The notes beneath the pieces are model-generated. The model searched no databases, was not told the origin of the DNA, and saw only the letters and a list, made by a program, of their open reading frames with translations. The position numbers were made by a program, and so were the translations under genes. A stretch of 46,765 bases of DNA, from positions 1 to 46,765 of the forward strand of contig JAHQWI010000064.1 of assembly GCA_029856085.1 (NCBI GenBank), given 5' to 3'. Each line of letters starts with the position of its first letter. The stretch's first letter is position 1. The DNA is from Promethearchaeia archaeon (GTDB lineage: Archaea; Asgardarchaeota; Lokiarchaeia; Sigyniarchaeales; SOKP01). Positions 8,416-17,386 of the stretch are shown here, piece after piece.

Positions 8416-8996
8416 ACTTTATAATTAATTCGGTTAATCTCCTTAAAGATAAACCAATAAAAATCTTTTTTTTTATTCTAAATTTTATTTTTAAAGAGTT
8501 TGTTATATATTGAAAGATCTTTTAGTTATTTAAAGATTTTGATGCAAACTTGATTTAATTAAGAAAAAAATAAAAAAAGTTTAACGACAAAATTCGGAAT
8601 TAAGAAGATGATCAATCTCGTGCAAGTTTAGAATATTTTATGTAAAAACGTATTTCGTTAAAAATCAGGATTTTTTTAATTGGTATGTGCCTTTTTTTCT
8701 TCAAATTACATTATTTTGAGTAAAAATTTAAAGAATTAATAAATTCGATCAAATATTGAGATGCTGGATTTGTAATTTTTACAACTTGTAAGAGATAATG
8801 ATTTTCCATAAACGATATCTAAACATGTTATTTGGAAGAAATGTCTGATAGATTGGAATTAAAAGGCTAAAAAAATGCAAGCTTTTTGAGCGTTCCGCTT
8901 ATATAATAGAAAAAAAGCAATCAAGATTACAGATTATTTGGTAGAACGCGATTATACTGTATTCTTGGCATTAAACCAATAGAAATAATTATATAT
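8416..8996. other. Non-coding stretch between histone and zinc-ribbon gene
   Basis: About 580 bp with no open frame of useful length on either strand; ATGs at 8608 and 8761 meet stops within a few codons. It contains several oligo-T and oligo-A tracts and presumably the histone promoter on the minus strand. I could not identify an RNA gene, repeat or C/D-box pattern in it. Confidence 0.5.
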
Positions 8997-9986
8997 TCAC
9001 CATACCATTTGCTCATAATTACATTTACTACATACGATTTCTTCTCCTTTTTTAGGAAAATAAGGAAGTATAGCACCACAATACTTACATTCTAAATCGT
9101 AAATCTGTTCTTGGGAGGATACAAATTCTCTTATGAGAACATGCTCTTTAAACTCATTAGAAAATAATGTTAAAAATGAGATAAGTATATGATGGTTCTT
9201 AGAAGTAGCGATTATCTCTACCTTATCAGCCACTATTTGACCGATTACTAAAACATCATCTCTCGATTCTAATTCAGCTCCAAAATACCAGATAATTCTT
9301 TTATCTGGATCTTTTGCTATTAATTGGAGGTCGTTCCTTAAAAATATTTGTTCTAAAATATTGAAATATAAATCAGGATCACCCTTACCTAATATTCCAA
9401 CTCCAAGGCTTTTAATTGCTCTCTTCATACCTGGAATTTGAGAAAATTCTCTGATATAGGAACTAGGAATTATTTTAGGATTAATGGTTATTTTATCCAG
9501 CATGATTACTACTGGGTCTGAATCTATGACTCTAACAAAATCTTTATTATTAACATAAGTGACAATAGTTCTTATTTCTCCTTCATTACCTAATGATACG
9601 GGAGTAAAATGTAAATTTATCTGTTTTGAACTTCTTTCGTTTAATTCATCAAATTCAAGATTTATTTTTAACAAACCCGCTTCTTCAAAAGATCCAGGTA
9701 TGTATATAGTAGGAGGATAACTTCTGGTAAGTGTAAAAAACGTTGGAAAGCTAATTTTAATTTTTACTTCAGAAATGGGCGCTAAACTTTCATTTAATAA
9801 TTGAATTGAAAGAACGTAATGACTTCCATAGGGTTTAAAATCACTTAAAATTTTTACTTTATCTTCTTGGTCAATTGATTCAAATGTGAATTTATCAGGC
9901 TTTTTAATTTTAGCTGCTTCTTTACTTTTAAAAATTACGAGGTTTTGTGTTGAGTCCGGGTTTGTTTTTTCCTTTTTACCAGTCAT
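8997..9986 (-). CDS. Beta-sandwich protein with C-terminal zinc ribbon
   Basis: This 329-residue protein is not recognised as a named family. Residues about 40-165 alternate short beta strands with polar turns (YVLSIQLLNESLAP, VKIKISFP, INLEFDEL), like an Ig-type or appendage-type beta sandwich. Residues about 180-300 look mixed alpha/beta. The C-terminus ends in a CxxC...CxxC zinc ribbon (CKYCGAILPYF ... CSKC). The N-terminal 30 residues are charged and probably disordered. A beta sandwich followed by an alpha/beta platform is the order in adaptin and coatomer appendages; that comparison is only an inference from predicted strand pattern. The zinc ribbon is clear. Confidence 0.6.
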   Translation of the reverse strand: MTGKKEKTNPDSTQNLVIFKSKEAAKIKKPDKFTFESIDQEDKVKILSDFKPYGSHYVLSIQLLNESLAPISEVKIKISFPTFFTLTRSYPPTIYIPGSFEEAGLLKINLEFDELNERSSKQINLHFTPVSLGNEGEIRTIVTYVNNKDFVRVIDSDPVVIMLDKITINPKIIPSSYIREFSQIPGMKRAIKSLGVGILGKGDPDLYFNILEQIFLRNDLQLIAKDPDKRIIWYFGAELESRDDVLVIGQIVADKVEIIATSKNHHILISFLTLFSNEFKEHVLIREFVSSQEQIYDLECKYCGAILPYFPKKGEEIVCSKCNYEQMVW

Positions 9987-10125
9987 TTTGGTTTAAGAGA
10001 AATTAAGTTTGTAAAATGGATATTGAATTTCTTATTTTTTGATAAATAATAATACGACAATTTGATTTATATTTTTTAATATTAATTTTTTTACTTTAAT
10101 TACTTATTTATATTTAGATGTAGTG

Positions 10126-10797
10126 ATGTTTGAAGAATTAGATACTCTATTTCAAAGCTCTACAATTAGACCAACATTTGAGAAAGTTCATGTTTTATTA
10201 GCTTTATTCATATTTGATGAAAATCGGGATGGTATTGGAAGATACCGGTTACAAAAAGAATTATTAATTGGCGAAGGAACCGCTAAATCTTTGATTAAGA
10301 AGTTAAATAAGAAAATCAAATTTATCAATGTAACCGATGAAAGAAAACGAAAGGGACATTTCTTAACAGAAGGAGGTATAGAATATTTAAATAAAATTAA
10401 AAAGGTTATACCAATTATTAAAGAAGGTAAATCATCAATACTTAAAGACATTATTATAGAAACTGAAAGATTATATACTTATTTCTGTTTAATAAAAAAC
10501 GCAGTTCACAAAATATCAAATGGTGTTTCCCAAAGAGATGCTGCTATTAAAATAAGCGGCTCTGGAGCAACGTGTTTGGTATTTAATGGTGAAGACTTAA
10601 TTTTTCCTTCAAAATCCCATTTAGAACGTATTGATAATGATATGGTTGTTAATAAAACCCTTCATACTTATTTTGAATCAGAATTATCTAAAGAAAACAT
10701 TAAATTAGAGAAGAACGATGTTATTGCTATCGGATCTGGTGATAGCCCTCAAAAAGCAAGGTTAGCAACACTTAATGCTGCTTTAACACTAATTTAA
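10126..10797 (+). CDS. DUF4443-like protein with N-terminal winged helix
   Basis: Residues 1-90 form a winged-helix DNA-binding domain (IGRYRLQKELLIGEGTAKSLIKKLNKK as the helix-turn-helix, then TERG-like wing sequence FLTEGGIEYL). The rest contains SGSGATCLVFNGEDLIFPS and a terminal SPQKARLATLNAALTLI, matching the archaeal DUF4443 pattern. It is a predicted transcription regulator with a ligand-binding C-terminal half. The track begins at GTG 10123; the immediately following ATG is a better start. The JAMM gene begins 21 nt after the stop, so the two are probably an operon. Confidence 0.7.
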   Translation: MFEELDTLFQSSTIRPTFEKVHVLLALFIFDENRDGIGRYRLQKELLIGEGTAKSLIKKLNKKIKFINVTDERKRKGHFLTEGGIEYLNKIKKVIPIIKEGKSSILKDIIIETERLYTYFCLIKNAVHKISNGVSQRDAAIKISGSGATCLVFNGEDLIFPSKSHLERIDNDMVVNKTLHTYFESELSKENIKLEKNDVIAIGSGDSPQKARLATLNAALTLI

Positions 10798-10818
10798 ATA
10801 ATTTGATGAGATTAAAAG

Positions 10819-11316
10819 ATGAATGTTGAAAAAGATATAATTCTAGTTTTACCTGAAAAAATTGTTGCAGAACTAAAAGAATGTAATAGAAACGCAGCCC
10901 CTACTGAAGCTTGTGGACTCATTTTTGGAGATATAAAAAAGATTGAGACAGCAAAAGAAAATTTCCAAATTCATTATATCGGAAAACAATTCTATTGTTT
11001 AAAATCAAACATCGAATCATATGGTTCATTTGCTTTAATTGAAGATTCTGATAAGTATTTTGAAATACATCAGGATGCAGTTTATAATAGACAGTTAAGA
11101 ATGATAAGTATATTTCATTCACATCCCGTTCCTCCATACCCTAGTTCAATTGACATAGAAAATATGAGGTATCTTAATGAGGATATAGGAAAAAAAAGAA
11201 ATCCATTTAAAAATCAAATTTGGACGATTATGGATATGAATACAGAAGATATCAATGGATTTATTTATTACAATAAAGAATTATTACAAGTTGATTTGAA
11301 AATAATGAATGAGTAG
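10819..11316 (+). CDS. JAMM/MPN-domain metalloprotease-like protein
   Basis: The JAB1/MPN fold is shown by TEACGLIFGDI near residue 28, which supplies the conserved Glu, and by IFHSHPVPPYPSSID near residue 97, which gives HxH and Asp zinc ligands. The spacing is HSHP-x5-S-x2-D, one residue shorter than the common HSHP-x6-S-x2-D. Length is 165 residues. The family removes ubiquitin-like or small-protein modifiers and also includes non-eukaryotic enzymes acting on SAMP or sulfur carriers. It is downstream of the DUF4443 regulator and converges with proteasome beta, so a link to modifier-dependent proteolysis is plausible. No ubiquitin or E1/E2 gene is in the window. Confidence 0.82.
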   Translation: MNVEKDIILVLPEKIVAELKECNRNAAPTEACGLIFGDIKKIETAKENFQIHYIGKQFYCLKSNIESYGSFALIEDSDKYFEIHQDAVYNRQLRMISIFHSHPVPPYPSSIDIENMRYLNEDIGKKRNPFKNQIWTIMDMNTEDINGFIYYNKELLQVDLKIMNE

Positions 11317-11333
11317 TTTAATGTATAGCTAAG

Positions 11334-11975
11334 TTATTGAGTCTGCTTGAAACCAGCCTTATCAATAGTACAGATTTGTAGTTCAAATCCTGAGCCGGCA
11401 TCCCTCACTCTTGAGCTTGTTATTGCCGTTTTTATGAGATCAATTCCCTTAGCTTTCGTCATATTTGGTTTCCAATCTGCTTCTAAGACTCCTAACGAAA
11501 ATGGTGAACCTGAACCGAAAGAAAGAAAGCTATCCTCTTTGTATAAGGTTCCTAACATGTCAATGCCGTAAAGATTACCAGATTTCTCAGTTAGGGAAAA
11601 ACCGCCCACGATCATCATACTAACGAAAAAACTGCGACCTGAGAAGAGTATATTACGGCAGATGCTAGCGATATATTTTGGTTCAGGAACAATTCCTTCA
11701 TCCACTTCTTTTAATCGAGATAGAGCTTTTAATTGATTGACAACGTATTGACAATCAGCCACTCCACCAGCGATCGTAGTAGCTGTGAAATCGTTTATTT
11801 GAAATAGTTTTTGAGCTTGTTTAGACGCGACCGTAAAACCTGCTGAGGCCTGGCTTTCGGTACCAATAACGACACCATCTTTAACAACTATTCCAACAGT
11901 GGTAGTACCTGTTTGAATCGCTTTTTCGAGTGCTTTCTCATCGTAAATACGGTGATCCATATTATTATTTAACAT
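11334..11975 (-). CDS. psmB: 20S proteasome beta subunit
   Basis: After a short propeptide ending in IQTG comes TTTVGIVVKDG, placing the catalytic Thr1. Counting from Thr1, Glu17 and Lys33 are present as in Thermoplasma beta, and the SGSGSP and later SSRVRDAGSG segments provide the remaining active-site region. The subunit should therefore be active and self-processing. The track starts at TTG 12005; ATG codons at 11975 and 11960 give more usual propeptides of 23 or 18 residues. It is convergent with the JAMM gene 17 bp away. Confidence 0.95.
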   Translation of the reverse strand: MLNNNMDHRIYDEKALEKAIQTGTTTVGIVVKDGVVIGTESQASAGFTVASKQAQKLFQINDFTATTIAGGVADCQYVVNQLKALSRLKEVDEGIVPEPKYIASICRNILFSGRSFFVSMMIVGGFSLTEKSGNLYGIDMLGTLYKEDSFLSFGSGSPFSLGVLEADWKPNMTKAKGIDLIKTAITSSRVRDAGSGFELQICTIDKAGFKQTQ

Positions 11976-12157
11976 TTTTTTATAGGCAATTTCTACTATA
12001 ATCAATAACTTTTGATTGATATATTAAGTTAAATAAAAATTATTTCTATATTTATTTTTCCTTAATAAAACATAATTTAGTTCACTTTTTAAAAAAATTT
12101 TAAAGATATCCTTCTTTATCAATAATATTCAGTAATATTCTTTTTGGTAAATATTTT

Positions 12158-12541
12158 ATGGCAAGAAGTCACGCTCGAAGTAAAAGAAAATATACTGGTA
12201 AAAAATATAAACATTTTGGAAAGAAAAGGAAACGAGAACTTGCTCGTCCTACAATAGATACAGAAATAGATAATTATAAAGTTAAAAAACAACGTGTCTT
12301 AGGCGGGAATGCTAAGCTCAGATTATTTTCTACAAAATTTATTAATGTAACTGACCCAAATTTGAATAAAACCTCAAAGGTTAGGATTTTAGGATTCGAC
12401 AGTAATACTGCTTCAAAAGATTTGAATAGAAGACACGTCTTAACAAAAGGAGCGATAGTTGAGACTGAATTAGGTAATGCAAGAATAACAAGTCGTCCTG
12501 GTCAACATGGAGCACTTAATGGGGTTTTAATCCCAAGTTAA
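12158..12541 (+). CDS. rps8e: Ribosomal protein S8e
   Basis: The 127-residue protein begins ARSHARSKRKYTGKK and contains RVLGGNAKLRL and ITSRPGQHGALNGVL, diagnostic for archaeal/eukaryotic S8e of the small ribosomal subunit. Length is typical. Just upstream are AT-rich sequences suitable for a TATA box about 60 nt before the ATG. In many archaea this gene lies next to SRP19, as it nearly does here. Confidence 0.96.
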   Translation: MARSHARSKRKYTGKKYKHFGKKRKRELARPTIDTEIDNYKVKKQRVLGGNAKLRLFSTKFINVTDPNLNKTSKVRILGFDSNTASKDLNRRHVLTKGAIVETELGNARITSRPGQHGALNGVLIPS

Positions 12542-12604
12542 AATAAAGTTTTCTCTCATCTTAATTGGTTGCTACGTAATTTTCGATTTGTAGTACAATA
12601 ATAG

Positions 12605-12976
12605 TTATTCTTGAATTTTGATATTTTTTACATTTGCTTTTTTCCCTTCGATAATTTCAGTATTATTACTTCGACAGTGGGAGCATTCGAACAACTGTAA
12701 TCCTGTTAATTGGGCATCCCTAGTTAACGAAACTGCTGAAATTTTATTACAGTCTCGACATTTTATTTTCCCTGGCGTTATTGTAATTATTAATTTTGCT
12801 CCTTGAGCTATTGAACCAGTTGTGGCCATTTCAAAAGAACGTTGGAGTAATTCAGGGACAATAAGAGTTAATTCTCCTATTTCAAGAATAACTTCAGTAA
12901 TTTTTTTAGCGTTATATTTTAGGGCAGTAGCTTCGGCTACCTTGAAAATATTATACGCAAATGAGAATTCATGCAT
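12605..12976 (-). CDS. hypA: HypA-like nickel incorporation protein
   Basis: The 123-residue protein begins MHEFSFAYNIFKVAEATA, the conserved MHE start whose His2 binds nickel. It has a zinc domain CRDC...CSHC near residues 74-100. HypA delivers nickel to NiFe-hydrogenases, and this implies a hydrogenase elsewhere in the genome. It starts 10 nt after the SRP19 stop and is read in the same direction, so the two probably share a transcript. No other hyp genes are here. Confidence 0.92.
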   Translation of the reverse strand: MHEFSFAYNIFKVAEATALKYNAKKITEVILEIGELTLIVPELLQRSFEMATTGSIAQGAKLIITITPGKIKCRDCNKISAVSLTRDAQLTGLQLFECSHCRSNNTEIIEGKKANVKNIKIQE

Positions 12977-12986
12977 GTATTATCGT

Positions 12987-13283
12987 TTACTTTTTTGATT
13001 GTAATTTTCTAATTTCCTTAGCAACTTCAAGCATTACTTTGGATTTTTTTTTTCCTTTAGCATCTATTACTACTCTTCCAGGATCATCCCACCAAGATCT
13101 AGAATACTTATAATTTTGTTCAATTTCAGCGTTGTATCCTAGATTCCTGGCTGCTTTAGTAATATCACTGAGAGAAACTCTATCTATCGCAAATTTAATT
13201 GACAACCGTCTTCCCTTTGAACGGCTTCTCTTCGCATCAAAATATTGGGGCCAAAATATCAAGAAGGGCTTTCGAGGTCTCAT
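12987..13283 (-). CDS. srp19: Signal recognition particle 19 kDa protein
   Basis: The 98-residue basic protein has FLIFWPQYFDAKRSRSKGRRL at its start and SWWDDPGRVVID near residue 63, both typical of archaeal SRP19, which binds 7S RNA to let SRP54 assemble. It is the first gene of a minus-strand pair with hypA. It is divergent from the acyl-CoA synthetase gene with about 150 bp between. Confidence 0.94.
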   Translation of the reverse strand: MRPRKPFLIFWPQYFDAKRSRSKGRRLSIKFAIDRVSLSDITKAARNLGYNAEIEQNYKYSRSWWDDPGRVVIDAKGKKKSKVMLEVAKEIRKLQSKK

Positions 13284-13431
13284 AAAATGTTGAGTTTAAT
13301 AGAAAAAATAATAAGAATAAAAACTCTTTAAACAATATAAAAATTATTGGTTTAGATTATAGAATTCCTTAGAATAAATTTTAATTAGGAGGATATCTAT
13401 TTTTTAATATAAAATATATGAGGAAATCTAA

Positions 13432-14982
13432 ATGAATCTAAGAGAATTAGTAGAAAATCAAGCTGAAAAATATAAAGATAAAGAATTTTTGTATTGGAAA
13501 GATACAACAATATCTTATAAACAACTGAATGAATTTACAAATAGAGTAGCGAATTTATTATATGAATTGGGAATTAGAAAGGGAGATAAAGTCAGCGTTT
13601 ATCTACCAAACATGCTTGAATATGTATATTTATATTTAGGGATTCCAAAATTAGGGGCAGTAACAGGTGCAGTAAATGCTTTATTTAAAGCTCGCGAAGT
13701 TGAATTTGTTGTAGGGCATTCGGAAGCCAAAGCTATAGTCACCATACCACAATTCATGGAAATAGTTAATGAAATAAAGAAAGATTTACCTGATCTGAAA
13801 CATGTGATTGTTATAGGAGATCCGGTTGAAAATACGCTTAATTTCTGGGATTTAATGGAAAAGGCTTCAGCTGAGGCTCCTCCAAAGGTAAAAATTAAAG
13901 AAAAAAAAGATATCGCCGCTATATTATATACATCGGGCACTACTGGTAGTCCAAAAGGCGTATTGCAGACTCATTTTAATATACGTAGAAATGCAGAAAT
14001 GATACAAGAATTCCTAAAAGCTAGAGAAGATTTTCGGTTTATGCTCATTTTACCATTATTCCATGTCAATGCACAAATTGTAACTGTCATGGCACCCTTT
14101 TCGATAGGTGCTAGTTGTATTCTAACGCCTGGATTTTCAGCTCAAACCCATTGGGAAACTGTAGCAAAATATAAAGCCTCAACCTTCAGTGCTGTCCCAA
14201 CGATACTTTCTATCTTGCTTCGAATGCCACATGAGAATCTGGATCTTTCTTCCTTAGAATTTGTAATTTGTGGAGCAGCACCCTTACCTGTAGAGGTATT
14301 TAGGGAATTTGAAAAAACGTTTGATTGTAAAATTGTTGAAGGATATGGCCTTACAGAAGGGACATGTGCTTCTTCAGTAAATCCTTTGCCTACAGAAACA
14401 GAAGATAGACGCAAAGTAGGAAGTATTGGCATACCTTTACCGGGTAATGAAATGAAAATTGTTGATGATAAAGGTAATAATGTTCCTCCAAATACTAAAG
14501 GAGAAATCATTATTAAAGGAGACAATATCATGAAAGAGTATTTTAAAAACCCAGAAGCAAATGCTCAAACGCTTAAAGATGGATGGTTATATACGGGAGA
14601 TATTGGTCACATGGACGACGATGGTTTTTTCTTTATAACAGATCGTAAAAAAGATATGATAATTAGAGGCGGTGAAAATATATATCCAAGGGAAATAGAG
14701 GAAGTCCTCTATGCACATCCTGCTGTGTCGTTAGCAACTGTCATTGGAGTTCGAGATAAGATATATGGAGAACTCCCTAAAGCATTTATTGTATTGAAGG
14801 AAGGTGAAACTATAACTGCAGAAGAAATTATTGACTACTGTAAAAAAAATTTAGCGGATTTTAAAATCCCAAAATATGTAGAAGTTAGAGATAGTTTACT
14901 ACAAACACCTACAGGAAAAATAATGAAACAACCACTTCGCGAAGAAGAAGAAGCTAAAACTGGTAAATTATTCAATTCCTAA
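13432..14982 (+). CDS. AMP-forming acyl-CoA synthetase
   Basis: The 516-residue protein has all motifs of the ANL superfamily: YTSGTTGSPKGV near residue 166 (phosphate loop), GYGLTEGT near 304, YTGDIGHMDDDGFFFITDRKKDMI near 387 (hinge), and TGKIMKQPL at the C-terminus with the catalytic lysine. It should activate a carboxylic acid to acyl-AMP and then to acyl-CoA. Chain length cannot be judged by eye; FadD-like medium or long-chain ligases are nearest. GAGG lies 8 nt before the ATG. A T10 tract right after the stop probably terminates the transcript. Confidence 0.93.
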   Translation: MNLRELVENQAEKYKDKEFLYWKDTTISYKQLNEFTNRVANLLYELGIRKGDKVSVYLPNMLEYVYLYLGIPKLGAVTGAVNALFKAREVEFVVGHSEAKAIVTIPQFMEIVNEIKKDLPDLKHVIVIGDPVENTLNFWDLMEKASAEAPPKVKIKEKKDIAAILYTSGTTGSPKGVLQTHFNIRRNAEMIQEFLKAREDFRFMLILPLFHVNAQIVTVMAPFSIGASCILTPGFSAQTHWETVAKYKASTFSAVPTILSILLRMPHENLDLSSLEFVICGAAPLPVEVFREFEKTFDCKIVEGYGLTEGTCASSVNPLPTETEDRRKVGSIGIPLPGNEMKIVDDKGNNVPPNTKGEIIIKGDNIMKEYFKNPEANAQTLKDGWLYTGDIGHMDDDGFFFITDRKKDMIIRGGENIYPREIEEVLYAHPAVSLATVIGVRDKIYGELPKAFIVLKEGETITAEEIIDYCKKNLADFKIPKYVEVRDSLLQTPTGKIMKQPLREEEEAKTGKLFNS

Positions 14983-14992
14983 TTTTTTTTTT
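14983..14992 (+). terminator. Oligo-T terminator after the acyl-CoA synthetase
   Basis: Ten consecutive T residues start directly after the TAA stop codon, a typical archaeal intrinsic termination signal. Confidence 0.5.
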
Positions 14993-15096
14993 ATTGATGA
15001 TTAAAAATAAATAGAATTCATGATTTTTCTTATTACAAGATTAAACTAGACCATTAACTATACCTATACGTTAGTTAGTTGTTCGCATTTTACAAA

Positions 15097-15200
15097 GGGA
15101 GGGTGGTCTAGCTTGGTATGATACTCGGCTGGGGGCCGAGAGATCGCTTAAGGTCTAAGCGATGAGGTAATGGTCGGGGGTTCAATTCCCCCCTCTCCCA
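15097..15200 (+). tRNA. tRNA-Pro (anticodon GGG) with about 30 nt of extra sequence in the variable region
   Basis: The acceptor GGGAGGG pairs with CTCTCCC, followed by discriminator A at 15200. The D arm is followed by anticodon stem CTCGG/CCGAG around loop CTGGGGG, so the anticodon is GGG (15131-15133). The T arm is GGGGG-TTCAATT-CCCCC. The body matches archaeal tRNA-Pro (TGGTCTAG...GGTATGAT). Between anticodon stem and T stem there are 35 nt in place of 5. This segment contains an 8-bp hairpin (ATCGCTTA/TAAGCGAT with loop AGGTC). An intron of about 30 nt at a non-canonical site is the best explanation, but I found no canonical bulge-helix-bulge, so the junctions are unresolved. CCA is not encoded. 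Confidence 0.88.
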
Positions 15201-15220
15201 TTCAATTTTTCATTTTATTC

Positions 15221-16732
15221 TTAGAGCATTGAAAAATTTTTATTAAGTTCTTTTATTTCATTAGGATAATCCTTGAAAAACCAATTAACCTCATTTTGAA
15301 AGAAAAATCTTTCCCTTAAAACATCATAGTGAGATTTTCCTCTTAGGCTTGTCAGTTTTGCGATATCCTCAGATTTAATTTTACCTTCTTCAACTAATTC
15401 CATTCGTGTTATGAACTGATCTTTAAGTTTTATATCTCTAAGGATTATAGAAACGGCTTCAGTTATTTTATATATAATATCTTTTAGTTCAGATTTGTAA
15501 TCCTGTTGAAATTCATCAATCTGATAAATAAAATTTCTTATTCTTCTTAAGATCAGATCTTTATCATAGTAGCTAATTAAGTTTTTAGGATTAAGTGTCT
15601 TGGATAGGTAGTTTATTACTTTCTTTCTAACATTATTTTTAATACCTAACTTCTCCATCTCTTTTTCTAATTTAGCTAAGAATTTTCTCTTTAAATATTG
15701 CTTAAATTTTATGATGATAGCTTCATTTTCTTTTTGATCTGAACAAATTTCAACGATCTCTCCTCTAGGGGTGGAATAGGTGAACCCTAAACCCTGTGGA
15801 CCTAAACCACCAAGAAGGACCATGGAGATGCTGTAAAATTTATAATTATCCTTTTCCAAAATTTTATCCTTATTTTTTAAAATGTTCTCTGGAGTCACAA
15901 AATGTTTTTTAATTTCATGAAATTCATGATCCTCATCATCGCCAAAATAGAAGGTTCGATATATGATCTCAAATTCTAGATCTTTCTTACTGCCATCATA
16001 ATTCTTTTCTAAGTTATCAATAAATTGTTGTATAGGACCTAAATTTCTCACACTTAATCCATACATAGAATACCAATCAGTCCAAGTTTTTAAATAATTT
16101 AAACTGTATATACCTCTCAATTCTGACCGATATTCACGGTTATTTAGAAAAACTCTTAATCTTTCTTCATTTGATAAAAGAAGGTCATAAGGTATGATTT
16201 TGCATGAGTAAAAAATTATTGAATCTGATACGTGGCCAAATAAATCTTTTAAATTAGCAATGAGAGCTTTATTATTCTTTTTAATTGTTTTAATTATTTC
16301 TAATTCGTCTTTAGAAAAATTTCTCTCAAATAAATTATATTTATTGAAAAATCGAATAAATACAAAAATCCTACCTATTAGTCCCTTTCGAATCCCATCT
16401 ATATGTAATTGAGCAATTATTTTAAATCTAAAGGGAATTTTTTTGACTTCAATAAATATCCCCATCTTATCAGATAAATTAATCAACTGGCTAAATTTAT
16501 TAAATATTACTACTTCATCACCTATACCTCTATATAAAGATAATAACGAAAGCAATTTAGAGAGTGCTAAATAATAACATTTTTCTCTATTATCACTGAT
16601 TTTTTCAAAATCTTCTGAATCATTCAAATTTAAGAAATCCATTTCTTTATAGTATAAGAAAAAGTCTTCAAATTGAGAGACATCTCCGGTTCTTATTGTT
16701 CTAAGCAGTACTTGAAATTGTTCTGAAAGCAT
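15221..16732 (-). CDS. Hypothetical protein, mostly helical
   Basis: A 503-residue protein with no family I recognise. It is rich in Lys, Glu, Leu and Ile and mostly alpha-helical by inspection, with no signal peptide or clear membrane segment. A glycine-rich patch (LLGGLGPQGLGFTY, near residue 308) is the only unusual motif and could be a binding loop. No Cys clusters suggest zinc sites. The start is ATG after an AT-rich 187-bp gap shared with the divergent small membrane protein. It ends 20 bp from the convergent tRNA-Pro. Confidence 0.6.
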   Translation of the reverse strand: MLSEQFQVLLRTIRTGDVSQFEDFFLYYKEMDFLNLNDSEDFEKISDNREKCYYLALSKLLSLLSLYRGIGDEVVIFNKFSQLINLSDKMGIFIEVKKIPFRFKIIAQLHIDGIRKGLIGRIFVFIRFFNKYNLFERNFSKDELEIIKTIKKNNKALIANLKDLFGHVSDSIIFYSCKIIPYDLLLSNEERLRVFLNNREYRSELRGIYSLNYLKTWTDWYSMYGLSVRNLGPIQQFIDNLEKNYDGSKKDLEFEIIYRTFYFGDDEDHEFHEIKKHFVTPENILKNKDKILEKDNYKFYSISMVLLGGLGPQGLGFTYSTPRGEIVEICSDQKENEAIIIKFKQYLKRKFLAKLEKEMEKLGIKNNVRKKVINYLSKTLNPKNLISYYDKDLILRRIRNFIYQIDEFQQDYKSELKDIIYKITEAVSIILRDIKLKDQFITRMELVEEGKIKSEDIAKLTSLRGKSHYDVLRERFFFQNEVNWFFKDYPNEIKELNKNFSML

Positions 16733-16908
16733 AATTAAACTATATTACAATAACAGAATATGTAATAAGATAAAGTGACTTTTAATTAATATAATTAAGT
16801 TCTTGTTGATTTTTATTTAATTTGATTAGACTTGAAAACTTGTTAATTCTTATAAATTTTTAAGTTTTGTTGATCTTCTTCTTAATTAAAAATTAATAAT
16901 AATATTTA

Positions 16909-16914
16909 GTGATC
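16909..16914 (+). promoter_or_regulatory. Shine-Dalgarno GTGATC
   Basis: GTGATC lies 5 nt before the ATG at 16920 and pairs with the GAUCAC part of the 16S 3' end, a 3'-shifted Shine-Dalgarno seen repeatedly in this window. Confidence 0.55.
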
Positions 16915-16919
16915 TTGAA

Positions 16920-17219
16920 ATGAGCGAAATACAAGAAACAGATAAAACAATGCGAGCTCTCGCAATGGTTGGAGGGATTGTAGCTATCATAGAATCTATA
17001 CTGCAATTTATGGGAACTCAAATACTATCATATGGATTCGGTATAATAGATGGCATTTTAGGTTTAATTTTCGCAGTTCTGGTTATTTTTTTAAGTATAC
17101 GGCCTATTCACTATACTCCTGCTTTTTTAGGTATCTTAGGAATAGCTTTGATAGTCTTCTCGATATTACTTGGTGGGATAATCGTCATTCTGGCTACTTT
17201 CCTTGGAGCAATAAGTTAA
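16920..17219 (+). CDS. Small membrane protein with three hydrophobic segments
   Basis: This 99-residue protein has a short polar N-terminus (about 12 residues) then three hydrophobic segments: LAMVGGIVAIIESILQF, GIIDGILGLIFAVLVIFLSI and FLGILGIALIVFSILLGGIIVILATFL. The GTGATC ribosome binding site supports the ATG start. No family is recognised. It is probably a single-gene unit with an AT-rich promoter region upstream. Confidence 0.65.
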   Translation: MSEIQETDKTMRALAMVGGIVAIIESILQFMGTQILSYGFGIIDGILGLIFAVLVIFLSIRPIHYTPAFLGILGIALIVFSILLGGIIVILATFLGAIS

Positions 17220-17386
17220 GCCTAATTTATTAATTTTTATTATTTCTTTTTTTTAGTTTATCTTTGATAAGAAATGTTAAAAAATATAAATTTCAAGATC
17301 TATACCCTCTAATCCTTTAATACTTAAAAAATATTTAAGAAATGAAATTATACTAATGTAATATAGAATAATAAAATCAAATTAGA

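Noticed and set aside
8416-8996. Possible small RNA or hidden gene in the gap beside the histone gene
   Set aside because: No consistent open frame, no clear C/D-box or hairpin; only AT-rich sequence could be seen.
13599-13940. 113-aa minus-strand ORF in the acyl-CoA synthetase
   Set aside because: Antisense shadow of a well-supported enzyme gene.
15097-15200. Reading the 104-nt tRNA as a class II tRNA (Ser or Leu) because of the hairpin in the variable region
   Set aside because: The anticodon is GGG and the D arm and anticodon text are those of tRNA-Pro, which has a short variable loop.
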